From contig JACQDF010000150.1 of NCBI GenBank assembly GCA_016201205.1, positions 1 to 60,769 on the forward strand: 60,769 nt of DNA, in the 5' to 3' direction. This document shows positions 52,930 to 60,769 of this stretch, one piece after another. A program made the translations under genes and the position numbers. The notes below the pieces were generated by a model, which was not told the origin of the DNA, made no database searches, and was given only the letters and a program-made list of their open reading frames with translations. Position 1 is the first letter of the stretch, and every line of letters starts with the position of its first letter. The stretch is from Acidobacteriota bacterium (GTDB taxonomy: Bacteria; Acidobacteriota; Terriglobia; Bryobacterales; Bryobacteraceae).

Positions 52930-54883
52930 AGCTCTTACCCCCTGGATCGCCCTGCAGGCGGCCGCCGGTCCCGTCGAATTCGGGCGAGCCGAACTCGACC
53001 GGGCCATCGCCGGGCGCAATCTGAAGCTGGGCGCGATCCGTCCGCTGGCGGAGCTTTCCGCCGGCGTGAAACCGGAGGCGTTCGAGATCGTCCCCTGGCG
53101 GATCAGCGGAGGCGACCTGCGGGGTCTGATGTACGGCCTGCTGGATGCGGCCGAGCAGATCCGGGCCACTGGCAGGCTGGCGCAGACCAAACAGGAGCCC
53201 CAGGTTCCCATTCGTGGCGTGCGCCTCGAGCTGCTGAACGACGAGTGGGAGCGCGAGAACTTCCATTCGCGCCCGTTCTGGACCCGTTACTTCCAGATGC
53301 TGGCTCGCTCGCGATTCAACCGCTTTCATCTGGCTTTTGGCGTTGCTCCGCCGCATTGGACGCCGCCTTACCCGTACCTGTTTTCGCTGCGTCTGTTTCC
53401 CCAGGTGGAAGCAGCCGGCGCTCCGGCATTCGAGCGCGGCCGCAATCTGGACACGCTGCGGATGATCGCGCAGACAGCGGCCGATTACGCGGTCGACTTT
53501 ACCGCCGGCATCTGGGCGCACGAGCCCGGCGAGCCGATCCGCGGCTGGAACCCGGACTTCCTCATCTCTTACACGCGCGCGGCCATCGGGAATCTGCTGG
53601 CGGAATGCCCGCAGATTCGCGGCGTCTACTTCCATGTGCAGCCGGGCGAGGTGCACCAGAGCCTGCTCCGCGACGCGGCTTTGCGCGCGGTCGGGGAGGC
53701 GGGACGGCGGGTGGTCCTCGAGATTCCCAAACAGGCCTCGAGCGAGGACCTGCCGCATCACGCCAAACAGCGCAGTGCGTCGTTGCGACTGGTGGACGAA
53801 TTGCCGGCGGGGCGCTGGTATCCTCCGCTCGACTCCTTCGAGCGCCAGATGCTGCCGGTGTTGCGATCCGTTCACGCTTCGCCGTACGCGGATCCGGACT
53901 TTGTGCGGCGTCTTGCGGCCGGCGTTTTGCTCGGCGGTGCGCAAGGTTACGAGGTTCACGCGCCGGCCACCGTCGAAACGGCCCAGAGCGAGCTGTTTTA
54001 CGGCGTCTGGGGCAGGACGACATACGCGCCGGGCGTCTCGGACCGCGTGTGGAAGAGCGGCCTCGAGAGGCGGTTTGGCGGCACGGCCGCTGATGTAGCG
54101 CAGGCCATCGCCGCCGCCGGCAGAGCAGCCGAGCGCTTCGAGGGAGCGCCGCTTGAGACAGTGCAGATGCTCCATCGAGCGGCGCTCGAGGCGGAACAGG
54201 CCATTGCCCGGGTCAAGGCAAAGCTGGCTGATTCCGATGAGGGGTGGAACATGCTCGAGTCGGATCTGTATCGACAGGCCGCGCTGGCCCGCTTCCGCGC
54301 TCGCTCGACGTGGGCCGCTCACCTGGCGGGTCTCTATCACCAGACACAGCATGACAGCCTGCTGTACGCGGCCAGAAACGAGCTGCGCGGGGCGTTGCGC
54401 GCGGGCGTTGATTTGCCCCAGAAGGATCTGGCGACTCTCGGCGCTGAGCTCGAACGATTCGAAGATCTGGTGCGGCGGCATGAGGCCGCGGGCGCTCCTG
54501 CGCAACCGGCGATGGTGTGGCCGGTTGCGCCACCCAGGCCCGGCTTGTTTCACGTGCCGTTCAAATTGGGTTATGCCGGCAAGCCACTGTCTCTGGTGCT
54601 GAATATCTGGCCCCTGCCGGGCTTAGTCTCGGTGCGTCTCAATTACAAACATCTTCCCAACGGGCGATTCGAGACCATCGAGGCGTCGCCGCGCGCCGCG
54701 CGTTTCACCATTCCAGCGGCGGAATTGGAGCAGCCAGGGCAACTGCTCTACTACTTCGAAATCGTGCACGCGCATGCGTCATGGCGGCTGCCGGACGCTC
54801 GCGCCGGGTCCCCTGTCTTCGTACTGCGGATTGTGCCGGAGCCTAAGGCCGAAGCGACGCCGAATCGGCAACCGCCACGCTGA
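52913..54883 (+). CDS. Secreted glycoside hydrolase-like protein (GH20/GH67-type N-terminal domain)
   Basis: Starting at GTG 52913 gives a signal-peptide-like MRWWIRALTPWIALQAAAG and a 656-aa product; the longer frame upstream only shadows the symporter gene. The N-terminal domain contains the ISGGDLRGLMYGLLDAAEQIR motif typical of the non-catalytic alpha/beta domain before alpha-glucuronidase or hexosaminidase barrels. A barrel-like region (RFNRFHLAFGVAPPHW, FTAGIWAHEPGEP, GVYFHVQPGEVHQ, VVLEIPKQASSED) and a C-terminal beta-rich part follow. The catalytic residues cannot be assigned safely. Its final 41 bp overlap the convergent gene. Confidence 0.7.
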
Positions 54884-56435
54884 CCATCGAGATGGGATGC
54901 TGGTACCGGATGGCGAGCCCGCGCTTTTCGGCCACCGCGAGGTCTTCCAGAGCCAGCAGGTAGACGTCGTACGTGCCTTCCAGCCCGCTCTGCCTGGGGG
55001 CCGGATCGAGCCAGTCGAGGCGGAAAATGTGCTTATAAAAGGCGACCCCGTGGTCGAGTGCGAAAGAGGCGCCGATCGTCACCCGCTTGCCCGCCGGCGG
55101 AGGATGATCGCGCAGGTAGGCCATCAGGTCGCGATTGCCCGCATCAAACAGCCATTCGTCGTAATAGGCGACGTTCCACGACAGCAGGAATTGAGCCAAT
55201 ACCACTGTGGCGATCACCACTCCCGCTTTCGGCGCCGCGCGGAACAGGCAGGCGGCGAACAGCGTCACCAGCGGCGCCAGGTAGAGCCCGGTTCGCCGGT
55301 ACGGATACGGCACATCGAGGGCGTGATGCAGCCAGACGAGGAGGCCGAAGACGGCCAGCAGCAATCCCGCGAAAAACACAGCCGCCTTGTCCTTCCGGCG
55401 CAGGAACACAATCCACAACGCAGCCAGCAGGATCGCAGGCGGAGCGACATAAGCGAGGCTTTCGATGATCCGCTCGACCGGTTTGTGCAGCGCGGTGTGT
55501 TCCAGCGCGTTGCGCGGGCGCCAGAAGCACGCATAGGCGAAGTTACGGGCCGAATCCATCAGCGTGGGGGAGCCGGCATAAAAACCCTGGCGTGTTGCGG
55601 GCAGCAGCGGCATCAGCAGAAGAGCAACCGCAATCACGATCGCGGGTACCGCCATGTGGTCGACGAGATGAGCGGCGCGGGCGCGCAGTTGATCGCGGTT
55701 CGAGGCCTCGCCGAGATGGAGGGCGGCAAAGACGGCCGCTGCGGCCACACCCGGCACGAGAATCGTCAGGTTGGCGGCCACTGCCAGCGCAAGCCCGATG
55801 CCCGCGGCGTACAATCGCCACAACGCAACCGGCGATTCGAGGTGCCGCAGCATCTGGTCGATGGCGGCCAGCAGGAGGGCAGTCGCCATGCCGTAACCGC
55901 GCGCGATCGAGCAGAAATCGAGCAGAAACGGATTCAGCGCCAGTAGCAGAAAGGCAGCCAGCATCGAGCGGCCGTCGCCGAACAGCAACCGGCACAGCCG
56001 CAAGGCAGCGGACAGAAACAGAACACCGCCCAGCAGGCTTGGGATGCGCAACGAGAATTCGCTTTCCCCGAACCAGCGTACCGTCAGCTTGCACAGCAGC
56101 GTGTGCAGCACGTGGTCATTGGCATGGTAGGTCTTCCACAATTCGACCAGCGGCGTCAGCACGCTGCGGTTGAAAGTGAACGCCTCGTCGGCAGTGATCG
56201 ACTGTGTTGCGGCGCGGTAGATATTGACGGCGGCCAGCACAACGATGAGCAACCGGGCCGCCCTTAAGTATGGCTTCGGGTTCAAATACCAAATATAGAC
56301 CGGGAAAGCCACTGTGGGACTCGGGGGTACGCGACGCGCTCCACCAAGCGGCACAGGCCGAGGGCTGCGACTTCCCTGGGTTGGGGCCACACTCGTTCCG
56401 GTCATGAAATCGTCAAAGCTTGCTTCAAGACTCAC
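54843..56435 (-). CDS. GT39/ArnT-like integral membrane glycosyltransferase
   Basis: The 530-aa frame starts at GTG 56435; ATG 56405 is an alternative, and the first 60 residues are low-complexity and Pro/Arg-rich, so the true start may lie further in (for example near the first TM). The first loop after TM1 has SITADEAFTFNRSV, and about 10-12 TM segments follow, including RGYGMATALLLAA. This matches polyprenyl-phosphate-mannose type transferases. An IS element ends 28 bp upstream of the GTG, so the original promoter was probably displaced or replaced. Confidence 0.75.
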   Translation of the reverse strand: MSLEASFDDFMTGTSVAPTQGSRSPRPVPLGGARRVPPSPTVAFPVYIWYLNPKPYLRAARLLIVVLAAVNIYRAATQSITADEAFTFNRSVLTPLVELWKTYHANDHVLHTLLCKLTVRWFGESEFSLRIPSLLGGVLFLSAALRLCRLLFGDGRSMLAAFLLLALNPFLLDFCSIARGYGMATALLLAAIDQMLRHLESPVALWRLYAAGIGLALAVAANLTILVPGVAAAAVFAALHLGEASNRDQLRARAAHLVDHMAVPAIVIAVALLLMPLLPATRQGFYAGSPTLMDSARNFAYACFWRPRNALEHTALHKPVERIIESLAYVAPPAILLAALWIVFLRRKDKAAVFFAGLLLAVFGLLVWLHHALDVPYPYRRTGLYLAPLVTLFAACLFRAAPKAGVVIATVVLAQFLLSWNVAYYDEWLFDAGNRDLMAYLRDHPPPAGKRVTIGASFALDHGVAFYKHIFRLDWLDPAPRQSGLEGTYDVYLLALEDLAVAEKRGLAIRYQHPISMVSVAVADSASLRP

Positions 56436-56507
56436 TGCAGGCCTGAGCCAGGTCCCGTAATAGTATAGCGTTTCAATAAAACATATACACGTGAAAATGT
56501 TCTATGG

Positions 56508-56519
56508 TACACTTGGGCC
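56508..56519 (+). promoter_or_regulatory. Candidate extended -10 of the IS630-type transposase
   Basis: TGG-TACACT (hexamer 56508-56513) lies 6 nt before the GTG start, inside the left end of the element. Confidence 0.35.
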
Positions 56520-57392
56520 GTGGCTGGAAGATCCAAGCGTCCCCGGTTGGTTCTGACGCCGGAAGAGCGGGAGCAGATCCAGCAATTGCGTGAGTCGCAA
56601 ACGGCGCCATGGCGGGAAGTACAGCGGGCACGCATCCTGTGGCGCTACCACTCCGGAGAAAGTGTGGCCGGGATTGCACGGGCCGTGAAGATGACGCGCA
56701 AGAGCGTCGGTAAATGGATTGGAAAGGCTTTGGAGATGGGCCTTGCGGCGGCGTTGAAGGATACTTATCATCGCCCCAAGGCTCCCGTGATTACCGATGA
56801 AGACAAAGCCTGGGTGGTACACTTGGCCTGCTCGAAGCCGAAGGAGCTGGGGTACGCTGCCGAGGTATGGACGCGAAAGGCCCTGGCCAAACACGTCCGA
56901 GAACATGCCATGGAAGCCGGGCATCCCTCGCTACGCAGGGCGGCGAAAGCCACCGTGCAGCGGATTTTGGCGGAGCAACCGTTACATCCAGAGAAGGTGA
57001 AGTATTATCTGGAGCGGCGTGATCCTGATTTTGAGGCCAAGATGCGCGAGATCCATGATGGCCACGTGATCGGACGGGTCGAGCGACGCCACCGCAGTCG
57101 GGAGTTCATCGCGTTGCTCAAGGATTTGGACGGCTACTATCCGGCTGCATGCACGATCCGGCTGATCCTCGACAATCATTCGGCACACATCTCGAAAGAG
57201 ACGCGGGCACATGGATCTTGGCTCAATATCGTCGAGACGCTCTTCGGCAAGATGGCTCGCACCTTTCTGCGGCGCATCCGGGTGAAATCGTGGGAAGAAC
57301 TTCGAGAACGCATTTTGAGGGGCATCGAGGAAATCAATGCCGATCCCGTGGTTCACCGATGGAAGAAATTCGAGGTGCTCACCTCGGGATAA
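56520..57392 (+). pseudogene. IS630-type transposase, apparently internally deleted
   Basis: The 290-residue frame starts at GTG. The N-terminal helix-turn-helix region (ESVAGIARAVKMTRKSVGKWIGKAL) and linker are intact. After FEAKMREI the sequence jumps to HDGHVIGRVERRHRSREFI. Comparison from memory with full-length relatives (about 340-360 aa) shows that a block of several dozen residues holding the first catalytic Asp (SVDEK-type) is missing. A second short gap lies between KETRA and HGSWLNIVETLFGKM. The second Asp (LILDNHSAH) and the final Glu (NIVE) remain. The reading frame is open throughout, so both losses are in frame. Catalysis is not expected. Confidence 0.75.
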
Positions 57393-57481
57393 TATGGATA
57401 TCTTTTATTGAAACGATACACTAGCGTGCCGCGCCCGAACGCGGGTTTGGTCGCCTTGCCCCCAGCCCTCCGGCACCCGGA

Positions 57482-58435
57482 TCAGCTCTGTAACTCCGCG
57501 GTGATCTCGCGGGCGACTTGCCGCGCCTGCTCCACTTCGTGAGTTTCCAAGCTGATCGCGCCGACTTTGGGATGGCCGCCTCCGCCATACCGTTCACAGA
57601 TCGTGGCCAGGTTATGGCGTAGCGGCTGCGGGGCCCAAGGATTCGAGCCCACGGAAACTTTGGTGCGGAACGCCGACACACTCACCGACACTGTGTAGAC
57701 CGACTCGGGGAACAGGTAGTAAGGGATGAACTTGTTGTGCCCGTCCAGATCTTCTCCCACCAGGTCGAAGAAGACGACGCCGCCCTGGCAGGTGGAGCGG
57801 CCTCGAATGATCTCGATCGAGCGCAGGTGACGCTGGTAGAGCGGCTGGAAGAGCGTCTGGACATCCGGCTTGTCCGCGATTTCCCTGAGTTTGTTGTTGC
57901 ACATCCAGCGGATGATGCTCTGGACGACTCCGGAGCCTTTCGAGCCTTCAATCACCAGCGTCAGCCTGCTGGCCGGCTCTTTCAGCTCGACAGCCGCGTT
58001 GGCGTTTGGGTATTGAGCGCCGTCAATGATCTCCGCCCATTCCACCAGCTCGTCCAGGTCCGGCGCGCGATAGCCGTAGCGCTCTCCGGTGATGGTGGAG
58101 ATGTACTTGGTGCAGGAGCGGAAGGCGGGATCGTACATTTTTCTGCCGCTCGAGTGAGTTCGGAAGTGGTCCGCGTCTTCCGCCGTCAGAAATGCGCTCT
58201 GGTGGTGGTCGAACCACCAGGTCAGCTTCGGGTGAGGCGAGTACTTGAAATCGACGATGGCGTTCTCGTCCCCGTCAAAGAGGCTGTCTTCGAAGATCTG
58301 CGACGCTTTGTGCGCCATTCCTGTGTACAGGAATTCGGCGTCTGGACGGAACTTGTCGCGGTAGAAGCGGGTGAAGAACGCCGCTGAGGCCGCTCCATCA
58401 AAGCAGTGATCATGGTAAAGGACGCGTACGCGCAT
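57482..58435 (-). CDS. DHH family phosphoesterase
   Basis: The 317-aa protein starts at MRVRVLYHDHCFDGAASAAF; ten codons upstream (58465) are discarded because the family begins here. Metal motifs are YHDHCFDG, IVDFKYSP and WWFDHHQS (the DHH signature). The C-terminal DHHA1-like nucleotide-binding motif is GGGGHPKVGAISL. Members cleave short oligonucleotides, pAp or cyclic dinucleotides; no DHH-linked PAS/GGDEF or membrane region is present, so it is not GdpP-like. A nanoRNase or pAp-phosphatase type role is plausible but unproven. Confidence 0.85.
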   Translation of the reverse strand: MRVRVLYHDHCFDGAASAAFFTRFYRDKFRPDAEFLYTGMAHKASQIFEDSLFDGDENAIVDFKYSPHPKLTWWFDHHQSAFLTAEDADHFRTHSSGRKMYDPAFRSCTKYISTITGERYGYRAPDLDELVEWAEIIDGAQYPNANAAVELKEPASRLTLVIEGSKGSGVVQSIIRWMCNNKLREIADKPDVQTLFQPLYQRHLRSIEIIRGRSTCQGGVVFFDLVGEDLDGHNKFIPYYLFPESVYTVSVSVSAFRTKVSVGSNPWAPQPLRHNLATICERYGGGGHPKVGAISLETHEVEQARQVAREITAELQS

Positions 58436-58513
58436 GGTGCCCTGAAACAACGGTGGAAAACCCACTAGATTGCCTCAAGTGAGGCAGGGAATGCAAGTGC
58501 GGCGACGGTCTTG

Positions 58514-58529
58514 TACACTGAGGGGGTCG
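58514..58529 (+). promoter_or_regulatory. Candidate promoter of the GT2-methyltransferase gene
   Basis: TACACT (58514-58519) lies exactly 10 nt before ATG 58530. A GGGGG tract within the spacer could act as a weak ribosome-binding site. Confidence 0.35.
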
Positions 58530-60038
58530 ATGAGTTTTTCCACGGCGGTTGGCAAATCGGCGCCGTTCCGGACGCCGGAGGCCGATCCGCGCGCCTTCAA
58601 TCACGGCCAGCGGATCGGCATCCTGGTGGTCGCCTATAACGCTGTCACCACGCTCGCCAAGGTGCTGAAGCGCATTCCTCAGGACGCCTGGGACAACGTG
58701 TCCGAGGTGGCCGTGCTGGACGATGCCAGCCAGGATTCCACGTACGAGCTCGCGCTCGGTTTCAAATCGGTTTCTCAGACCGACAAGCTGCACGTGGTGC
58801 GGCATCCGGAGAACCTTGGCTACGGCGGCAACCAGAAAGCGGGGTACGATTATTTTCTCCGCAAGGGCTTCGATGTGGTGGTCTTGCTTCACGGCGACGG
58901 GCAGTACGCGCCCGAGATTCTTTCGCACCTGTATCACCTGATCGTGACCGGCCAGGCCGATGCCGTATTCGGCTCGAGGATGATGAAAGAGTACGGCGGA
59001 CCGCTCAAGGGAGGGATGCCGCTGTATAAGTACGCCGGCAACCGCATCCTGACAGCCATGGAGAACCGGGCCTTCGGGCTCAACCTGACGGAGTACCATA
59101 GCGGCTATCGCGCCTACAGCCTGCATGCGCTGAAGCAGATCGACTTCACGCACATGACCAACGATTTCCATTTCGACACGGAAATCATCATCAAGTTGCA
59201 GCACCAGGGATTCCGCATCCGGGAGGTGCCGATCCCGACGTACTACGGCCGTGAGATCTGCTACGTCAACGGGATGAAGTACGCCTGGGACGTCACCAGG
59301 GCGGTCTATCGCTACAAGCGGACCGCGCGGGCGGTGGAGAAATATCCTGAGTTCGCCGAGTATTGGCCTCACTATCCGGTCAAGGAAAGCAGGTATTCCA
59401 GCCATTCCTATTTGCGCGAATGGGTGGGATCGCGGCAGCAGGTTTTGGATATCGGCTGCGGCGACGGATTCCAGGCGGCCGAATTGGCCAAGATGGGCAA
59501 TGAGGTGACCGGCATCGATCTCGTCGAGCAGCCGCGTAATCTCGAGGCGATGCGCCAGTACGTGCGCGCGGACCTGAGCCAGGGCCTCGAGCCGCTGGGC
59601 GCGGAACTCAGTGGGCGCCGGTTCGACAAGATTCTGCTGATGGATATTCTGGAGCACCTGCCGCAGCCGGAGCGGATCCTCCGGCAAGCCAGGGAACTCC
59701 TGTCGCCCAAAGGGCAGTTGATCGTCTCGGTTCCCAACATCGCCAATCTCACCATGCGGCTGGGATTGCTGCTGGGACGATTCAATTACACCGATCGTGG
59801 CATCCTGGACCGCACGCACCTCAGATTCTTTACGCGCAAGACGGCGCGGCGGATGATCGAGCAGTGCGGATACCGGATCGTGCGAGAGACGATGACCGTA
59901 ATGCCAGTCGAGCTGAAGCTGGGACTTTCGGCGAAGAATCCCCTGATGCAGGTCGCCAACGCCTTGCTTCACGTGCTGACGCGGATGATGCCGGGCTTGT
60001 TCGGCTACCAGGCGATGTTTGTCATCCGGCCGGAGTAG
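58530..60038 (+). CDS. Bifunctional family 2 glycosyltransferase / class I SAM methyltransferase
   Basis: The 502-aa fusion has a GT-A glycosyltransferase (about 28-260) of the dolichol-phosphate-mannose synthase type: ILVVAYNAVTTLAKVL, VLDDASQDST, HGDGQYAPEIL and FGSRMM. A methyltransferase (about 315-470) with VLDIGCGDGFQAAELAKMG, GIDLVEQPRN and LLMDILEHLPQPERIL follows. It ends with FGYQAMFVIRP. Start 58530 is chosen because TACACT lies 10 nt upstream and the family begins near FNHGQRIGILVVAYN. It may act on a polyprenyl-linked sugar or surface glycan precursor. Confidence 0.9.
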   Translation: MSFSTAVGKSAPFRTPEADPRAFNHGQRIGILVVAYNAVTTLAKVLKRIPQDAWDNVSEVAVLDDASQDSTYELALGFKSVSQTDKLHVVRHPENLGYGGNQKAGYDYFLRKGFDVVVLLHGDGQYAPEILSHLYHLIVTGQADAVFGSRMMKEYGGPLKGGMPLYKYAGNRILTAMENRAFGLNLTEYHSGYRAYSLHALKQIDFTHMTNDFHFDTEIIIKLQHQGFRIREVPIPTYYGREICYVNGMKYAWDVTRAVYRYKRTARAVEKYPEFAEYWPHYPVKESRYSSHSYLREWVGSRQQVLDIGCGDGFQAAELAKMGNEVTGIDLVEQPRNLEAMRQYVRADLSQGLEPLGAELSGRRFDKILLMDILEHLPQPERILRQARELLSPKGQLIVSVPNIANLTMRLGLLLGRFNYTDRGILDRTHLRFFTRKTARRMIEQCGYRIVRETMTVMPVELKLGLSAKNPLMQVANALLHVLTRMMPGLFGYQAMFVIRPE

Positions 60039-60140
60039 GCGATCACCAGCCATCTGCAAATCGCATTCTATTGATTCCATTCGCCAACCGCCTCCTTTCG
60101 CCCCGGACCCCTTGGCCCCGTCTGCGACCATGAAGTCGCC
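60039..60140 (+). other. Intergenic stretch without recognisable signals
   Basis: The 102-bp gap holds a short AT-rich CATTCTATTGATTCCATTC and a pyrimidine-rich run. No promoter, terminator or repeat could be assigned. Confidence 0.3.
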
Positions 60141-60632
60141 ATGCCCCAACGCACCGAGGCCCAGACCCTCCTGCTCGACACCGAACACGAGCACGAGCTC
60201 AACAGGCTCGCCGAAGCCTGCCACGCCCGCTTCGCCCCTCAGGACGAAGTCGAAGAAGACTTGGTCGGCCAGTTCATCGCCGCAAGCTGGCGCCTCCGCC
60301 GCCTCTATCGCGTCGAGACCGGGGTCTATGACCTCGAAGCCGCCGGCTGCGACTCGTCCGATCTCGAAGACTTCAGCCGGCGTGAAAAAGAAGCGCTGCT
60401 CTACCGCCGCCTCTCCGGCCAAACCCGTCTCCTCAGCGACATTGACCGCCAGGAGGGCCGTCTCCGCCGGGCCTACGACCGCGCTCTTCACAATCTCCTG
60501 CTCCTGCAAAGGAACAGGCCTTCTCCCGAACACCCTCCGCCAGCCGCGGGCAAGAGAAAAAGGAGAAACGAACCCGGAGAGCCACAATCCCGCCCCTTCC
60601 TGGTCCCGGCGGCGGCGGCGCGCCCATTCTAA
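60141..60632 (+). CDS. Hypothetical protein, apparent shortened member of a multi-copy acidobacterial family
   Basis: The 163-aa product begins QRTEAQTLLLDTEHEHELNR and has the helical core FAPQDEVEEDLVGQFIAASWRLRRLYRVETGVYD. Then comes a charged helix (RREKEALLYRRLSGQ) and a Pro/Arg-rich tail. From memory, similar cores occur in many copies in Solibacter-type genomes, usually after a GP-TPEGK...N...HGL N-terminal motif. That motif is missing here and the in-frame upstream sequence does not supply it. It may be an N-terminally truncated copy. Function unknown. Confidence 0.55.
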   Translation: MPQRTEAQTLLLDTEHEHELNRLAEACHARFAPQDEVEEDLVGQFIAASWRLRRLYRVETGVYDLEAAGCDSSDLEDFSRREKEALLYRRLSGQTRLLSDIDRQEGRLRRAYDRALHNLLLLQRNRPSPEHPPPAAGKRKRRNEPGEPQSRPFLVPAAAARPF

Positions 60633-60769
60633 CCTGTGACTTCAGCCGGGGGACGGACGTCTGCCGGGACTAGTCGAAAGCCGAACTCCTTGGCCTTGGC
60701 GGTCATGGTTCGGATGCGGTTCTCACGGTAGCGATTCTCATAGGCCTCTGCTCCTTCGTCAACGTAGGG
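60629..60769 (-). CDS. C-terminal fragment of a transposase-like protein (cut by window edge)
   Basis: The minus-strand frame enters at the right edge and ends at TAG (60629-60631). It encodes 46 residues with VDEGAEAYENRYRENRIRTM and AKAKEFGFRLVP. The Tyr/Arg-rich helix ending in a G-x-x-L-V-P motif resembles the tail of several bacterial transposases. The family cannot be named from this fragment. Its stop overlaps the end of the convergent hypothetical gene by 4 bp. Confidence 0.5.
   Translation of the reverse strand, partial: PYVDEGAEAYENRYRENRIRTMTAKAKEFGFRLVPADVRPPAEVTG

Larger units (their letters stand above)
56461..57423 (+). mobile_element. IS630-type insertion sequence with terminal inverted repeats and TA duplication
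   Basis: Imperfect 24-bp inverted repeats lie at 56463-56486 and 57398-57421, sharing CGTTTCAATAAAA internally. The element is about 959 bp and is flanked on both sides by TA (56461-56462 and 57422-57423), the target duplication of the IS630/Tc1-mariner group. One transposase gene is inside. It is inserted between two minus-strand genes. The transposase appears internally deleted, so the copy is probably inactive by itself but could be mobilised in trans. Confidence 0.88.

Noticed and set aside
58410-60587. 725-aa minus-strand open frame
   Set aside because: Antisense to the GT2-methyltransferase and the following gene; no recognisable motif despite its length.

Overview
The window looks like chromosomal DNA of an Acidobacteriota member, most likely a Solibacter/Bryobacter-type organism (Bryobacterales). 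This is inference from gene content: high GC throughout, paired DUF1549/DUF1501 secreted proteins, a carboxypeptidase-regulatory-domain TonB receptor, a BshB1-type deacetylase, and trpCFBA joined to aroQ-aroF-tyrA. Coding density is very high. Genes sit in tight strings with 1-22 bp overlaps, and there are no rRNA or tRNA genes and no CRISPR array.

Layout. 1-5833: a porin-like barrel diverges from amtB-glnB(PII)-glnD, a nitrogen sensing and uptake unit. 5884-10597: proS, a class-V PLP enzyme and an OPT transporter in one overlapping string. 10549-16875 (minus): a single-POTRA Omp85-like barrel, DUF4390, an NtrY-like kinase, an NtrX-like regulator, then a FHA-GAF-PP2C phosphatase. 16941-23387 (minus): a Crp/Fnr regulator, then the seven-gene aromatic amino acid operon trpC-trpF-trpB-trpA-aroQ-aroF-tyrA. 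23471-35284: serine hydrolase, citrate synthase, Tat-exported enolase-superfamily protein, membrane glycosyltransferase, a cobalamin riboswitch with its TonB receptor, acyl-CoA ligase and D-aminoacylase. 35300-42208: two DUF1549-DUF1501 gene pairs in mirror image around a shared 232-bp promoter region. 42241-45934: PfkB kinase, rhomboid protease, bshB1, MFS transporter. 46061-50650: an orphan gene, then cysD-cysN-cysH-tauE for assimilatory sulfate reduction through APS. 50706-60769: small secreted protein, SSS symporter plus secreted glycosidase-like protein, GT39-like membrane protein, a decayed IS630-type element, DHH phosphoesterase, a GT2-methyltransferase fusion, and the end of a transposase-like gene at the right edge.

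The points most worth following up are these. (1) CysN carries a C-terminal APS-kinase domain that keeps its two ends but has lost the P-loop core. It sits directly before an APS (not PAPS) reductase. (2) A -10-like hexamer lies 6-12 nt before the start codon of about eleven genes that lack Shine-Dalgarno sequences, which suggests frequent leaderless transcription. (3) The Omp85/DUF4390/NtrYX/PP2C string may be an envelope-linked signalling module. (4) The mirrored DUF1549/DUF1501 pairs. (5) The IS630-type transposase seems to lack the segment holding its first catalytic Asp. (6) A short inverted-repeat family sits at gene ends, and in one case supplies the stop codon of the response regulator. 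I found no fully novel multi-gene defence or mobile system here.
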